Of a stretch of 64,000 nucleotides of DNA, positions 9,556 through 22,583 are shown piece by piece (position 1 is the stretch's first letter; each line of letters opens with the position of its first letter). The position numbers and the translations under genes were made by a program. A model generated the notes under the pieces. It was not told where the DNA came from. It ran no database searches and saw only the letters and a list, made by a program, of their open reading frames with translations. This stretch comes from Diphasiastrum complanatum (taxonomy: Eukaryota; Streptophyta; Lycopodiopsida; Lycopodiales; Lycopodiaceae): positions 49,920,600 to 49,984,599 of the forward strand of contig CM055097.1 in NCBI GenBank assembly GCA_029204225.1, written 5' to 3'.

Positions 9556-10529
9556 AAACTAGTCCTTACATTTTGTGACACATGTCACCATCTCACTAGA
9601 ACTCAACTTGGAGGCCTTTTGACTTTTCAAACTCAACTTGAAAATATGTACAAGACATTGATGGACATTTGTAGAACATATACACTGGATCACAAGTAAG
9701 ATGGGTTGTTGGTGGGTCTGGAAAGCATGGATATGCTCAAATTGTTCCACGCTCATAGAAGACAACTTGATAGTCTTACAAGTCAGGATGGTGTGGATTT
9801 ACCCTGCTACCGACGAGGATGACCACATCCTATTTGTTACAAAAAGACATGTTATTGGACTATAGTAAGCATAGTGGTTTGCAGAATTGTGCATCTGTTT
9901 CGTTTGAATCGATCTTGGGTTTGAATGTCATGGATTTGCCCAAGCATTGTTTTATAGAGTCCATTGGCTACCAAGTCCGTTATTGGTACCAATTTGTTCA
10001 GTAGGGCACATATGTGCCCTGATACCAACTTTTATGACCAAACCAAACATTTTCCATTTTAGTGAATGATTTTGGTTGTTTAATAGAATGTTGCTAGACA
10101 ATTGTATTGTAATGATATGATTACCTGCCTAAAACTAATCAAGATGACAGATGTTCTAATATGGTGATATTAGAGCACAAGACCTATGACATGATAAGAT
10201 AATGGTAGAAAAAATTGGACTGGTAGTGATACATTTCAATTAAGCTGGTAGTGATCTTGTTTCGGACATGGATAAAAATTGCTGCTCAACTATGACACCT
10301 ATCTTTCTCACTAAACTAACTCGTGTGATTTTGTTTTGTGGGATGGTGGTAGATAACAATGTTGAGGGTATTACAGTGTAAATAAATAAATTAGTTGGAA
10401 ATAGTTGCAAGGGTCGTGGCATCCTGCGTGCATAAGCCCATGGCCCAATGAGCACTTGTAAATAAATAATTTTAGACATAAACTTGACTTTTGGCCATGT
10501 ATTAAAAATAAGCTTTACCATCATTCAAA
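9556..10529. other. Non-coding spacer with LTR-like scraps
   Basis: No gene is supported. GGGCACATATGTGCCC at 10004-10019 is a perfect 16-bp palindrome followed by TGATACCAAC (10020-10029), which resembles a minus-strand primer site. The phrase GGCATCCTGCGTGCATAAG (about 10420) recurs in similar form at about 30758, so both belong to one unrecognised repeat family, probably an LTR. Confidence 0.35.
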
Positions 10530-10696
10530 TTCCATTTTGAGTCTTTTGTGTCGTCTTCAGGTTTCACTTTGATACCTATAACAACATCCCACAACTCGTT
10601 GGCGATTAGCAAGGTCTTCATCTTAAATTTTCACAAATGATGATTGGATCCATTCAGCTTGTCTACGATAAGACCAACTTTACTTTGAGAATCCAT
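10530..10696 (-). pseudogene. Copia gag N-terminal fragment
   Basis: Read from the ATG at 10696 on the minus strand it resembles copia Gag residues 1-55 (M-D-S-Q-S-K-V-G-L, L-N-G-S-N). It is clearly similar in DNA to 41090-41256, the same part of another copy. The gag stops abruptly at 10530 and no pol follows. The minus-strand primer site and LTR at 10891 onwards would be its 5' end. Confidence 0.6.
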
Positions 10697-10890
10697 ATGG
10701 AACTTAGTTTGTCGATTGTATCAATGACGCTAAGATGTAGTGATGCCAACAACGGGAAATTAATTCTCTGATACTAAAAGGATGAAAGGAACTGAATAAC
10801 ATGATATCAATTTGATATCGCGAAAGATATCAAGTATTAGAGCTTTTCGCTTTGATATCGAAATACTATTAGGCCCTGATAGAGATCACA
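10697..10890 (-). other. Short leader of the truncated minus copia
   Basis: It lies between the gag fragment and the primer site. It includes the repeated phrase TTTGATATCG(C/A)(G/A)A at about 10810 and 10852. No coding sequence. Confidence 0.35.
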
Positions 10891-10902
10891 GCTCTGATAC
10901 CA
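10891..10902 (-). other. Primer binding site, minus orientation
   Basis: GCTCTGATACCA is the exact complement of the Met-tRNA primer site. It is followed by TGACGGTTCAG, the expected start of an LTR in minus orientation. Confidence 0.8.
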
Positions 10903-11786
10903 TGACGGTTCAGATAAAGAAGTGAAGAAACAAAATGTTTCTGATTACAAAGGCCTACTAGCTTTCACCCCTTCGCCTGACGAAGATGTTTGCGAACTCG
11001 AACATCTGGAGACATGAAACACGAAGAGTTTTGCAAACGCAAAAGTCAATGGAGACAAAGATGAACGGTTCGCGAACACAAAAGATCCACGAACGAGATT
11101 CCTTTGCGGTCCAGTATGGAAGAAGGCAGACGAGGTAAACGAAATCCGTTCAGCGCTCACGCCCCAAGGAGTACCACCAAAGATCACGCAAGTACCCAAA
11201 AGTACAATAATCTGATCTGATGGCATGACATTAGCAGATACTCCCTGGGTCGTGGCTAATCTGCTAATCTTAGATTTACACAAAGATACCATACTTACTG
11301 GATTATACTTGACATACATCAAAAACAGAATACACAGTGTGTAATACACAGAAGTCTGATGCTAGTAAGCAATCAATACGAATTATAGACAGCAACTCCG
11401 CATGCGTGTAAGAAGAGCTATGTGTCTAGGATTAGAAGATCCAACTATCCGCGAGTGAAGCGAGACTATTACTCATGAGAGAACCATGTTTCTCTCACGC
11501 CAACGCACTGAGTGGATTCACATGCAGTGCTTGAAGAAATTTGGAAGAGAAATCAATATAGACGATTTTCTTACTATATATGATCTTGAATGCGAATGCA
11601 TATGCTGCTTATTTCGTATGTCTGAGTTTTCTTGTACTTTTGAATTCTGCACTTTGGTTGAAATTATGTCGAATGTTGTATTAATTGTATGAACGTAGAT
11701 CAGTAATATCTGACTACACTCTAGAGGACTGTAGGAGTGATTCAGCTGGCAGTGCCCAACGATCGCATCTGAACTCCATCCGGATT

Positions 11787-11839
<53 letters not shown>

Positions 11840-11880
11840 TGCCGGATTCGCCTTTGCAAATCGTGACTGATTCTCATCGG
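10903..11880. repeat. Two back-to-back LTRs (minus then plus), inner boundary unresolved
   Basis: A minus primer site lies on the left (10891-10902) and a plus primer site on the right (11881-11892). The 978 bp between must therefore hold the 5' LTR of a minus element and the 5' LTR of a plus element, or parts of them. The left half is rich in CGAA and CGCGAAC words. The plus LTR probably ends at ATTCTCA (11876). I cannot place the junction. A (GA)n tract lies in the right part. Confidence 0.45.
11788..11836. repeat. (GA)n microsatellite, 49 bp
   Basis: Uninterrupted GA dinucleotides just upstream of the plus primer site. Open frames that encode repeated Arg-Glu or Leu-Ser here are artefacts. 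Confidence 0.95.
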
Positions 11881-11892
11881 TGGTATCAGAGC
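11881..11892 (+). other. Primer binding site, plus orientation
   Basis: TGGTATCAGAGC, followed by CCACC, four bases after a likely LTR end. It serves the plus-strand copia that follows. Confidence 0.88.
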
Positions 11893-11992
11893 CCACCCTG
11901 TCATATTCTGACATAGCCAAGAAGCTAGCAGATCCAGGAGGCCAAACATTCAGACAATCAACCATCAACAAGAAAACAGACTTCAAGAAGCA

Positions 11993-14749
11993 ATGGCTTC
12001 AATCAGCAGCATGCAAAGCAACATCTGCATGATACTTGATTCTTCATGATCTAACTTTTTAGCTTGGAAAGTTAAGACATCTTTGATACTCAAGGGTGAA
12101 GGACTCTTCCCCTGGGTGGATGGCACAGAAGAAATGCCTATGACAACAGGCAAGGAGCTACGCAAATGGAGGGAGAAAAACGACAAGGCGGTAGCCTTGC
12201 TATTATCTTCCATCGAAGATAGTCTCACACTTGACCTGGCTACACTCTCCAAAGCCAAGGAGATGTGGAATGCATTACTCACCAGATTTCAGACGAAATC
12301 AAGAAGTCAGATCATGATGTTGGAAGATCAGTTGACGAACCTACAGTGGGATGGAAAATACCTCACCTCTTTCGTGAGAAAGATGAAAGATATGTTTCTA
12401 TCACTACATAACTCTGGAGCAAAGAATGCGGTGTCAGCTGAAAAGTAGCTCACGTACTTGTTGAGAGCCTTACCTAGATATTTCTAGACAAGAAGGACCT
12501 TGCTCGCGAAAGATCCTGCCATGAACCTCGAAAAGGCGATTGTCGAGATTTGAGAGGAAGTCGAGGCCAGAGAACATCTGGATCACAAAGATGGTTCTGA
12601 CTAAGCCCTCTACGGCAACAACGAAAAATCAAAGAAGCAATTTAAGCCTAAGAGGTAGTCCAATCAGAGGCATGATCGTGACCAGCAAGTAGAGGGAACA
12701 AGCAAGGGAAACTAGAGGACCAAAGGGAGGTCAAAACGACAAGATACAGACAAGAAGGCTTGCGTAAGATGCAAAAGAGATATCTATTGGCTCAATCCCA
12801 AGATTGAGTGTATCCATTGCCACAAGAAGGGTCATGCAGCCATGGATTGCCACCAGATTCCAAGAAACAGATCAGCACAGAATAGACAGGAGAACAGCAA
12901 TAGTTCTTCCTATGTTGAGGAGCCCGAGAGCTCGAAGATGGGCGAAGAAAGAACGAACAGAAATTGTTCGACCACCTATAGTTGTGAAGATGTGTGTGCA
13001 GCATCAACGTCTGACACACATGAGGTGATCCTGGATTTAGGAGCCACCTCACACTTCAAGACATCAAGATGAATAATGTCTAATTTCAAAAGTGCGGATC
13101 CCTCAAGATTCATATTTCTTGGAGATGGATCTAGACATCAAGTGAACGGCATTGGTTCATTGTGGCTCAATACCAACGGTAGAGACAGACGACGCAAAGA
13201 TGTTCTGTTTGTGCCAACTCTGCAGCAAGACTTGCTCTCTGTAGCAAGAATAGCAGATGCAGGGATGCAGCACAACGGTGTTGCTGAATGAAAGAACAGG
13301 ACCCTAATGGAAGCATCCAGATGCATGATGGCATACTCGAAGGCTCCAAGGGCACTGTGGGCTAAAGCAGTAGCTACATCCGCATACATCTAGAACAGGA
13401 CAGGCAAGTCTGGTGTTCCTCACATGACACCACATGAGCTATGGTGGGGTAGAAAACCCAACCTGTCTCACGTCAGAATCTTTGGTTGTGCAGCATATGC
13501 ACATATTTCTGATAAGCTTCGAAAGAAGCTTGATGAGAAAGCCGAGCAGGGATTTCTGGTAGGTTATGACAATAATTTGTCATACTACAGAGTCTACATG
13601 CCAGACATGAACACTGTAAAAACAGTGAGGGATGTCAAATGCAACAAGAGCAGGACTATGGCCAATGAAGATCCTGTCAGCTACAAAGTTCTGGAGAGAC
13701 AGTACTATGACCTGCCGCTAGTGACAGAGGGAGCAGCAAATGAATACGAAAACAAAGATTTTTGAGTCGTCTCCCATTCGAGCGACAATCTGACGAAGAA
13801 AGATTCTAGAGGCAACCTGCTGCCACAGTTCCTGTAAACCAAGATGGTTTCAGACCGAGCAGAGCAGACAAGGGCAAAGGCATAGCTATTCCAGGAGGAT
13901 CTCCTAGAAGGTCGACAAGACCACGAAGAGTGCCAGCAAGATATGTGCCAGGCAGCTCAGCTTTCACATCAGAAGATTATGCGGGTTCAGTGGCGAACCA
14001 CAACATTTGAGGAGGCAATTGAAAGTCCAGAAAAGGACAGATGGATCCAAGTCGTGAACGAAGAAATGGAGTCCATGAGGAAGAACCGGGTATGGATGTT
14101 GGAGCCATTACCGCATAAGCACAAGACTGTCAAATGCAAATGGATCTTCAAGCTCAAATACGGACCAGACGGGAATGTTGGTAGCGAAGGGTTTCTCTCA
14201 GAGATACGGTATTGACTATTCTGAAACCTTCTCTCCTGTCATCAAATATTCGTCCCTACGTCTGTTATTTGCACATGCAGCAGCTTATGACCTCAGGATC
14301 CACATTGTGGACAAGAAGACAGCCTTCTTGCATGGCGAATTAGATGAAGAGGTCTACATGGATCAACCCCCAGGATTCATCTCGAATTCACTTCCTGACT
14401 ATGTATTCAGAATCCATAGAAGCATCTACGGTCGAAGCAGTCAGCCCGACAATGGTACAAGAAGAAAGATCAAGCCCTAAAATCATTAGGATTCAAGCCT
14501 CTCTTGGCTGACTCCAATGTGTATGTCAGAATCACAAATGGGAAGATCATCATAGTGGCTGTATATGTGGACGACACTCTGATACTTTGCAAGAGTGAGC
14601 AACTAATTGCTGAGGTGAAGACAGACATCTCAAAACATTTCGAGATAGTGGATCTGGGAGAAGCCATGTGTTACCTAGGCTTACAAACTGGAAGGGACTA
14701 TGAGGGAGGTGAGCTATACCTTCACCAGTCCTCGAAAATAGGTGAGTAA
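11993..14749 (+). pseudogene. Deleted plus-strand copia gag-pol
   Basis: Gag starts at the ATG at 11993, meets a TGA after 18 codons, then continues S-N-F-L-A-W-K-V-K and an open stretch to 12446. The zinc knuckle CIHCHKKGHAAMDC is near 12808-12850. The protease active site reads D-L-G-A-T-S-H (about 13034) instead of D-S-G, a change from Ser to Leu. At about 13270 protease-side sequence (V-A-R-I-A-D-A-G-M-Q) joins integrase C-terminal sequence (H-N-G-V-A-E-stop-K-N-R-T-L), so the pre-integrase domain and integrase core are deleted. RT follows in three frames: K-C-K-W-I-F-K-L-K, then V-A-K-G-F-S-Q-R-Y-G, then Y-V-D-D at about 14566. The copy stops after G-E-L-Y-L-H-Q-S-S. RNase H and the 3' LTR are missing. 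Confidence 0.85.
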
Positions 14750-15454
14750 TAGAATGCGAAAACCTCTTACTTCCAATGCATGACTACGCCTATCAAAAAT
14801 TGAAAAAAGCAGTAGTGATGGATATCATGTTCAATCTTTAGCAAGTAACTTTTACTATATACTAAGATGAAATATAGAGATGCATGCATTCTGACACAAA
14901 CTGAACGCAATAAGAAAATAGTATTGATTTAGAAAAACAAGATCAGATGCTAATGAGTGCAAGACAATAGTAGATAGAAACCATGCACTCTAAAGCTGTC
15001 TCTGAATAACTAAAAATAAGTTTGAAAATAAGCAACTCTGCTAATAAGCAGTAGTGCAGTAGCAACTCTAAAATAAGTCTCTACAGACTGAGCTAGAATG
15101 CTCAAGAGAGTTCAAGATTGAAAGCCTAATAGAGAGCTAACAACAATACTTTCTGATTGTGAACGATCTGCTTGATGAGAGCGCAGGAAACATAGTGTAA
15201 TTACACTCAACTCCTTCACAATTCACAATGTTGATTCATGACTTGAAAAGAGATGTATGAGCAGCTGATTTATCTTAAGTAATTAGGTCATCAAATGCGA
15301 TTGCCAGTTGGCTAGAGTCCACTGGAATTCATCCAGTTCTTCTTAGAAGTTACTTGTTGATAAGCGGTGACAATTGGCCAAAAACAGTCCTGTCTGCATA
15401 AATGAACATAAATTGTCATTATGCATAAATGAACGTAAACTGCCACAGGGGAAA
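14750..15454. other. Non-coding, possible LTR debris
   Basis: No coding frame. GATGGATATCATG near 14816 weakly recalls a primer site. Words such as cagtagtgatg recur, but no LTR pair is visible. Confidence 0.3.
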
Positions 15455-15662
15455 AATGCGACACTGCATTTTTACTCGTGATTTTTGACAGGCAAAAAAT
15501 GTGAAAAAGACGACACTGCATTTTTGCACGTAATTTCTGGCAGGCAAGAAATGCGAAAAAGGCGACACTACATTTTTGCACCTTGACAGGCAAAAAATGC
15601 GAAAAAGACGACACTGCATTTTCACACGCAATTTTTGACAGGCTAAAAATGTGAAATCTGAC
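15455..15662. repeat. Minisatellite, unit about 52 bp, four copies
   Basis: The unit is GCGACACTGCATTTTT, then (G)CACG-AATTT-TGACAGGC, then AAAAAATG-GAAAAA. It repeats about four times with point changes and one shortened copy (third unit). Minus-strand frames over it encode a repeated Cys-Gln-Lys-Leu-Arg pattern and reflect the repeat, not a protein gene. Confidence 0.8.
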
Positions 15663-16169
15663 ACTATTTTTACACGAGACTTCCAATAGGCGACATTGTC
15701 GGGTTTGTAGAGAGAGAAATTGTGACACTATTGTCAAACTCCGTGTATTTCTTCAGATTGTGTAAAAACACTTGTAATTCTACAGACTGTATAAAGACAT
15801 GAGAAAATCCGCAGAACTGGATAAATAGTTGGATGAAGATTAAAAACCGATTAGTCGATTAGTAGGAAAGAGAATAATCAAACATGGTGTTCAATTTGCA
15901 CCAAAAACCATACATCAAATGAGTGTCCAGTTTTGAAGCAAAATCTCAAACTGACACAGAGGTTTTGCCACTTGTGCAACGCATTGTCGCACGAAATGAC
16001 ATTTTTTCCATTCAACCCTCGGATCATACAGCAGAAAAGGAACCAATATCAGACTTATTAGTCTTATCACCAGGGAGCACTGAATGTGGCACTGCGGTAT
16101 GGCGCGCCAAATAACCAACAACATATGGCCTTACTTGCACCACCAAGACTAGCCGCACAATAAAGTGGC
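15663..16169. other. Non-coding spacer
   Basis: No recognisable gene or LTR end. Short open frames on both strands (15915-16124) are opposite-strand shadows without motifs. Confidence 0.35.
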
Positions 16170-16365
16170 CCATGTGAATTTGACAACAGCAGAATGTGCA
16201 ACATCACCTCAACCTGAGCAACAACAATGGTACAGTTTGGATGAGACATTTGTTGATCCCGCAATCAACGAATATTATGCGACCTACGCTGCTCAACCTC
16301 AATGACAAGGTGGAAGAATTTATGGCTGTTATGGATGTGGTGAAGAGCACCGAATTGAGAGAGCT
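16170..16365 (+). pseudogene. Retroelement gag-like fragment with a zinc knuckle
   Basis: The plus strand reads Q-P-E-Q-Q-Q-W-Y-S-L-D-E-T-F-V-D-P-A-I-N-E-Y-Y, a stop, then G-G-R-I-Y-G-C-Y-G-C-G-E-E-H-R-I-E-R. C-Y-G-C-x3-H is a CCHC knuckle with one spacer residue missing and its last Cys gone. Gln/Pro-rich sequence before a knuckle is typical of gypsy Gag. The fragment joins copia integrase directly at 16366. Confidence 0.4.
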
Positions 16366-17945
16366 TACTTGTTCCTACCTCCCCCAACAAAATGGGGCGA
16401 CCGAGAGGAAAAATATGAGCCTAGTGAATGTGCAAAGTCCTTAAGGCTTGATGCATCTCTACCAAATCTCTTTTTGGGGAGAGGCCATAACTTGTGCTAA
16501 CTTTTTATGTAATAGGCTTCCTAGTAGTGCTATTGGTGGGATCTCACCATATCAGGCTTTGTTTGGCAATAAGCCCAATGTAAAAGACTTTAAAGTATTT
16601 GGATGTATATGTTATGTCCACATTCCTTTGGAATCTAGAAGGAAAGAAGATGCAACTTTCTTCAAAGGAATATTTGTAGGCTATAGTGAAAATAGCAAAG
16701 GATATAAGATATTTGATCCTATTTCAAGAAAGGTAAAAGTTAGCAAGGATGTCTTATTTGATGAATCTCAGAGTTCTAAGATGTTATCAAATGCATCTAA
16801 TCCTCAATATGTTGAAGATTCTTGAGGAGGAGCTTCTTGAAGATGATTTTTTGGAAGATCAAGCTCAAGAACCAAAGGGGCTAAGGAGATTCTACAAGGA
16901 ACAAGGCCAAGGCTTCAAGGCTCACATACTTTGAGAAAGGAAAGCAAAAGGAAGACACAACTCCGTCTACCTCTTACTCTTTTCTAACCACAATGTTTGA
17001 AGAGCCACCATGTTATGAAGATGCTAGTAGATCACAAGTTTGGAGAGATGCAATGCAAGTAGAGTTTGATGCTTTAGTAGGTAATCAAACTAAAAATCTT
17101 GTACACCTTCCATATGGGAATAAGCCACTTGCATATAAGCGGATCTATAGAACAAAGTACAATCAAGGTGGATCTATAAGTAAGTACAAAGCTAGACTTG
17201 TTGCTAAGGGGTTTCTTCAAACTAAAGGCATAGATTATGAAGAAACATTTGCACCTATAGCAAAGCTTGTGACTATTAGATTGATCATTTGTATTGCTAC
17301 TTTGTTCAAGTGGAATCTCTATCAAATGGATGTGACCAATGCATTTTTGAATGGCTACTTGGAGGAGGAAATATACATGTTGCAACCCAAGGGCTTCATC
17401 AAGGATGGTGAGGAGGACAAGGTTTGCCATTTGAAGCAAGCACCTAGAGCTTGTTACTCTAGGTTGCATGATTTTCTCTACTCCCTTGGCTTTGTGATTA
17501 GTTCTTATGGACCTTCTTTGTACATCAAGTGTAATGATGGTAAGATCATCATTTTAGTTCTTTATGTTGATGATATCATATTGACAGGAAATGATGGTGA
17601 AGGCATAAGAAAAGTTAAAGTTGCATTGTCTAGTGAATTCAAGATGGCAGATCTAGGACTTCTAAAGTTCATACTTGGAATAGAAGTTTCTAGAGGTAGT
17701 GATGTTACTTTCATAAGTCAATCAAAGTATGCTACTTCCATTCTTGAAAGTTTTGGCATGAAAGATTGTAAAGGGATTGACACCCCTATGGAGCAAGTTT
17801 GTAAAGTTTCTATTGATGGTGATGAAGCATCCTTTGAGGACATCACACTCTTTAGAAAGATTATAGACTCTTTAATCTATTTGACAATCACTAGACCAGA
17901 TTTGAGTTATAGTATAAGCAAGTGGAGTCAATATGTGCAAGGTCC
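16366..17945 (+). pseudogene. Plus-strand copia (element F): integrase end and RT
   Basis: It begins inside the integrase (C-S-Y-L-P-Q-Q-N-G-A-T-E-R-K-N) and is broken by a stop near 16442. It continues F-W-G-E-A-I-T-C-A-N-F-L-C-N-R to the linker, then an open RT frame from 16993: A-R-L-V-A-K-G-F-L-Q, Q-M-D-V-T-N-A-F-L and Y-V-D-D at 17563-17574. Seven residues normally present between V-C-H-L and K-Q-A-P-R-A are deleted. It closely resembles the minus element at 48877-52829, so both belong to one family. It ends at 17945, where another LTR begins in the Q-G-P motif before RNase H. The rest of the element is not seen. Confidence 0.85.
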
Positions 17946-18222
17946 TGTCAACAATCAGATATGCAACATCAAGCATTCACCATAAGAAATCACCAAGTAA
18001 GGAGACGAAATAAGAACACGCAATATCACTCTCTCACACTAAATCATATTGAATGTAAAATGTACAAATAGACCCTGAACCCTGATAGAGAGAAAAAACA
18101 TAGGAGTAGACTACTAGACTAGCCTACGACTAGTTACAGTTGGTAATAGCTGTCAATAATAACGTACATCGTGAACAATAACTAAGAAGTGTAACAATGA
18201 AGTTTATCATTGATTTCTAACA
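17946..18222 (-). repeat. 3' LTR of minus copia element E
   Basis: TGTCAACAATC...TTTCTAACA gives TG...CA ends and 277 bp. A purine tract (AAGGGAGAG on the minus strand) lies directly to the right, which makes this the 3' LTR of a minus element. It interrupts the plus copia F inside RT. Confidence 0.75.
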
Positions 18223-18418
18223 CTCTCCCTTAATGATAAAATTACATTCTTCTATTTCTACGAACTACGAAGGTTCTCAAATTTACATTTACCTAAAGAC
18301 TTAGTAAAAATATCAGCCACTTGATCTTCAGATTTACAAAAAACTAGATCAATGGCGCCATCAATTATTTTCTCTCAAACAAAGTGATGATGTATCTCGA
18401 TGTGTTTTGTTTGAGCAT
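18223..18418 (-). pseudogene. Copia element E, RNase H end (left of the CACTA insertion)
   Basis: After the purine tract, the minus strand encodes the C-terminus of pol. A-D-I-F-T-K-S-L-G-K is at about 18300-18330, and A-Q-T-K-H-I-E-I-H-H runs up to 18418. The codon series continues exactly at 23587 once the CACTA element and one CAT are removed (N-P-I-L-H-A then Q-T-K-H). Confidence 0.85.
18416..18418. repeat. CACTA target-site duplication CAT, left
   Basis: CAT is repeated at 23584-23586. Three-base duplications are the rule for CACTA transposons. Confidence 0.9.
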
Positions 18419-18455
18419 CACTACAAGAAAAAGTGGCAAAAATTGCGAAAAAAAA
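18419..18455 (+). repeat. CACTA terminal inverted repeat, left
   Basis: CACTACAAGAAAAAGTGGC, then AAAAATTGCG and a run of A. It pairs with 23547-23583. Confidence 0.9.
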
Positions 18456-19010
18456 AATTTCCGCAATTTTTTTTGGTCGAAATTGTGGAAAGTCAAAAAA
18501 TTGTAGAAAAAATTCCGCAATTTATACTGTCATGGTAGAAATTGCAGAAAAAATTGCAAAAAATCTCTGCAATTTTTGTCTTCATTATAGAATTTGCGAA
18601 AAAAAAAATGCGGAAAAGATTTTTCGCAATTTTTGGTCGTGGCCAAAATTGCAAAAAATGTTTTCGCGGCAGAAATTGCAGAAAACATTGTCTACAATTT
18701 TTCGAAATTGTAGACAAAATTGCGGAATTTTTTTTTTGCAATTTGTAGGCCATGGCAAAAATTGCGAAAAAAATTTTGCGGCTAAAATTGTAGAAAATAT
18801 TGCAAAAAGATTTCCACAATTTCTTCCGTTGTGGTAGGAATCGCAGACAAAACTGCGGGAAAAAATTCCGTAATTTTTAGACATGGCAAAAATTGCGAAA
18901 ATTGTTGCAAATTGCGGAGAAAATTGCGAACAAAATCGCAAAAAAAAATTCGCAATTTCTACCATCACGGCAAGAATTGCAAAAAAAAAATTCTGCAATT
19001 TTTTGGCTGA
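18456..19010. repeat. CACTA left subterminal repeats
   Basis: Dense array of AAATTGC(A/G)GAAA and its complement, with spacers such as GGCCATGGC and GGTCGTGGCC. Such arrays bind TNPA-type proteins in En/Spm. Frames over this array (rich in Lys, Asn, Ile, Cys and Phe) are not genes. Confidence 0.8.
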
Positions 19011-19017
19011 CTCTATG

Positions 19018-19153
19018 ATCAACGCTAACAGCGTCGACCATAGCGTTGATTACCAGAATTTAGTAGACGCCATGGTCGACACTAGCGTCTACTAAAAACT
19101 GGTAATCAACTCTATGGTCGACGCTGCTAGCGTCGACCATAGAGTTGATTACC
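19018..19153. repeat. Cluster of three inverted repeats inside the CACTA element
   Basis: Arm 1 is ATCAACGCTA (19018-19027) with TAGCGTTGAT (19041-19050). Arm 2 is TAGTAGACGC (19061-19070) with GCGTCTACTA (19085-19094). Arm 3 is a perfect 24-bp arm (19101-19124, ending TGGTCGACGC) with 19130-19153 and a 5-base loop. All three contain GTCGAC(C) near the centre. The right parts of hairpins 1 and 3 are copies of one module (GCGTCGACCATAG, GTTGATTACC). Confidence 0.9.
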
Positions 19154-19293
19154 GGAAGTCGAATTGTTTGGCGCGTCGCGGTCTCTTTTCATTTCGATTT
19201 TTGATTTCTGAACGCGAAGAGGAGGATATTTTTGCGCCTAACTGTGGTGCTGCACTCTATGGCTCTTCTAATGATGTTTGATCTTTCTTATAC

Positions 19294-19590
19294 TTTTTTG
19301 TCATAGCCAAGCTCTCTACCTTTTCACCATAGCCAGGGCTTGGAGAAAAAGTGGAGCATTGGACAAAAAGGTGAGCACCATGGCCAACATTCAAAAGTTT
19401 ACTTGTTTTTCTTTGATACATTTGTGTTTATTGTTGTTTATGTTTTTTTGTCATAGCCAAAGCTCTCTACCTTCTCACCATAGCCAAGGCTTGAGCAAAA
19501 AGTTGAGCATTGGACACAAAGGTAAGCACCATAGCCAACATTCAAAAGTTTACTTGTTTTGCTTTGTTACATTTGTGTTATTGTTGTTTA
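19294..19590. repeat. Direct repeat, two copies of about 150 bp, in the CACTA element
   Basis: Copy 1 begins TTTTTTGTCATAGCCAAGC near 19294 and copy 2 near 19444. Both run through CTCACCATAGCC, GAGCATTGGACA and CATTCAAAAGTTTACTTG. CTCATTGACACTCTTT recurs afterwards at about 19606, 19828 and 19921, and AAAGCTT recurs many times between 19645 and 20000. This is the leader of the transposon gene. Confidence 0.8.
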
Positions 19591-20462
19591 TGTTCTTTTC
19601 TCTCTCTCATTGACACTCTTTTGTTTTTTTTTTTTCATCAGAGTTAAAGCTTTTCAAAAGCTTGAGGTAGAGCTATTTAAAAGCTTGTAGACCTTTTCAA
19701 AGAGAGCATAAGAAAGCTTCTCAAAAGGAGTAAAGCTATTTAAAAGGGTGTAAAGCTTGGAGTAGGGCTTGGAGTAAAGTAAGTTTTTTGAAAACCTTGA
19801 TGACTCTCTATCCTTTTATCTCTCTCATTGACACTCTTTTGTTTCCCTTTCATTAGAGTTAAAGTAGTTTGAGTAAAGCTTGCTCTCCCTCTCCCTCTTT
19901 GTCTCTGTCTCTGTCTCTGTCTCATTGACACTCTTTCTTCTCACTTTTATCATAATATCCTCAGTTTGGAGTAAAGTTTCTTGGGGTAAAGCTTTTGAAA
20001 CAAAGTTTTTGGAGACAAGGTGAGCATTGTTTATTGTGAATCTTGTTTCTTTGTTTTGTTGAAATATTGCTGTTTTGTTTTCTTAAAATCTTGTTGCTTT
20101 GTTTGTGGGTATTTTCTTTCAATTGAAATTTTCTAAAATAATGTGAAGAGCATATGCTACAACTTGATAATGGTAAACATTTTAAAATCATGAAAACAGA
20201 TAAGATAGTTGAAAAGGGCTTTAGTGTTTACAGTTTATATTAAAGGATTTATAGAAAGGGTATACATGAGGACATGATATAAGATATTTAGGGTAAAAGA
20301 TTTAAATTAAAGATTTAGAAACAGTGGATTAGAGATAAGGATTATCAGAGAGAAATTGAATAAAAAGAGAATAAAGTTTATGTTTAGGTTTGTGGTTATA
20401 GTTAATTTTATGTTTTATGTTCATCAGTGTTATCTTAATCGTAGTTCATTTTTAATATGCAG

Positions 20463-22386
<1,924 letters not shown>

Positions 22387-22491
22387 AGATGAAGAAAAGT
22401 TTATCCTAGGTTAGTTCGCTTTCTCATTTCTTCTTTCTCTCTCTCTCCATCTCTTTTTTTTGAAACTTGGTACGGTCCTAGCTATCTACAT

Positions 22492-22493
<2 letters not shown>

Positions 22494-22578
<85 letters not shown>
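22494..22578. repeat. (AG)n microsatellite, about 85 bp
   Basis: Pure AG/GA tract 3' of the transposon gene, inside the CACTA element. Confidence 0.95.

Positions 22579-22583
<5 letters not shown>

Noticed and set aside
10004-10019. Palindrome GGGCACATATGTGCCC as an operator
   Set aside because: It is a single occurrence beside a possible primer site, with no gene nearby to regulate. Noted only as part of the spacer.
15312-15737. Repetitive Cys/Gln/Lys-containing minus-strand protein
   Set aside because: The repeat pattern follows the 52-bp minisatellite, and there is no start context or domain.
18433-19095. Overlapping frames rich in Lys, Asn, Ile, Cys and Phe on both strands
   Set aside because: They are translations of the CACTA subterminal repeats, where AAATTGCGGAAA lacks stops in several frames. 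The same applies to 22962-23652.
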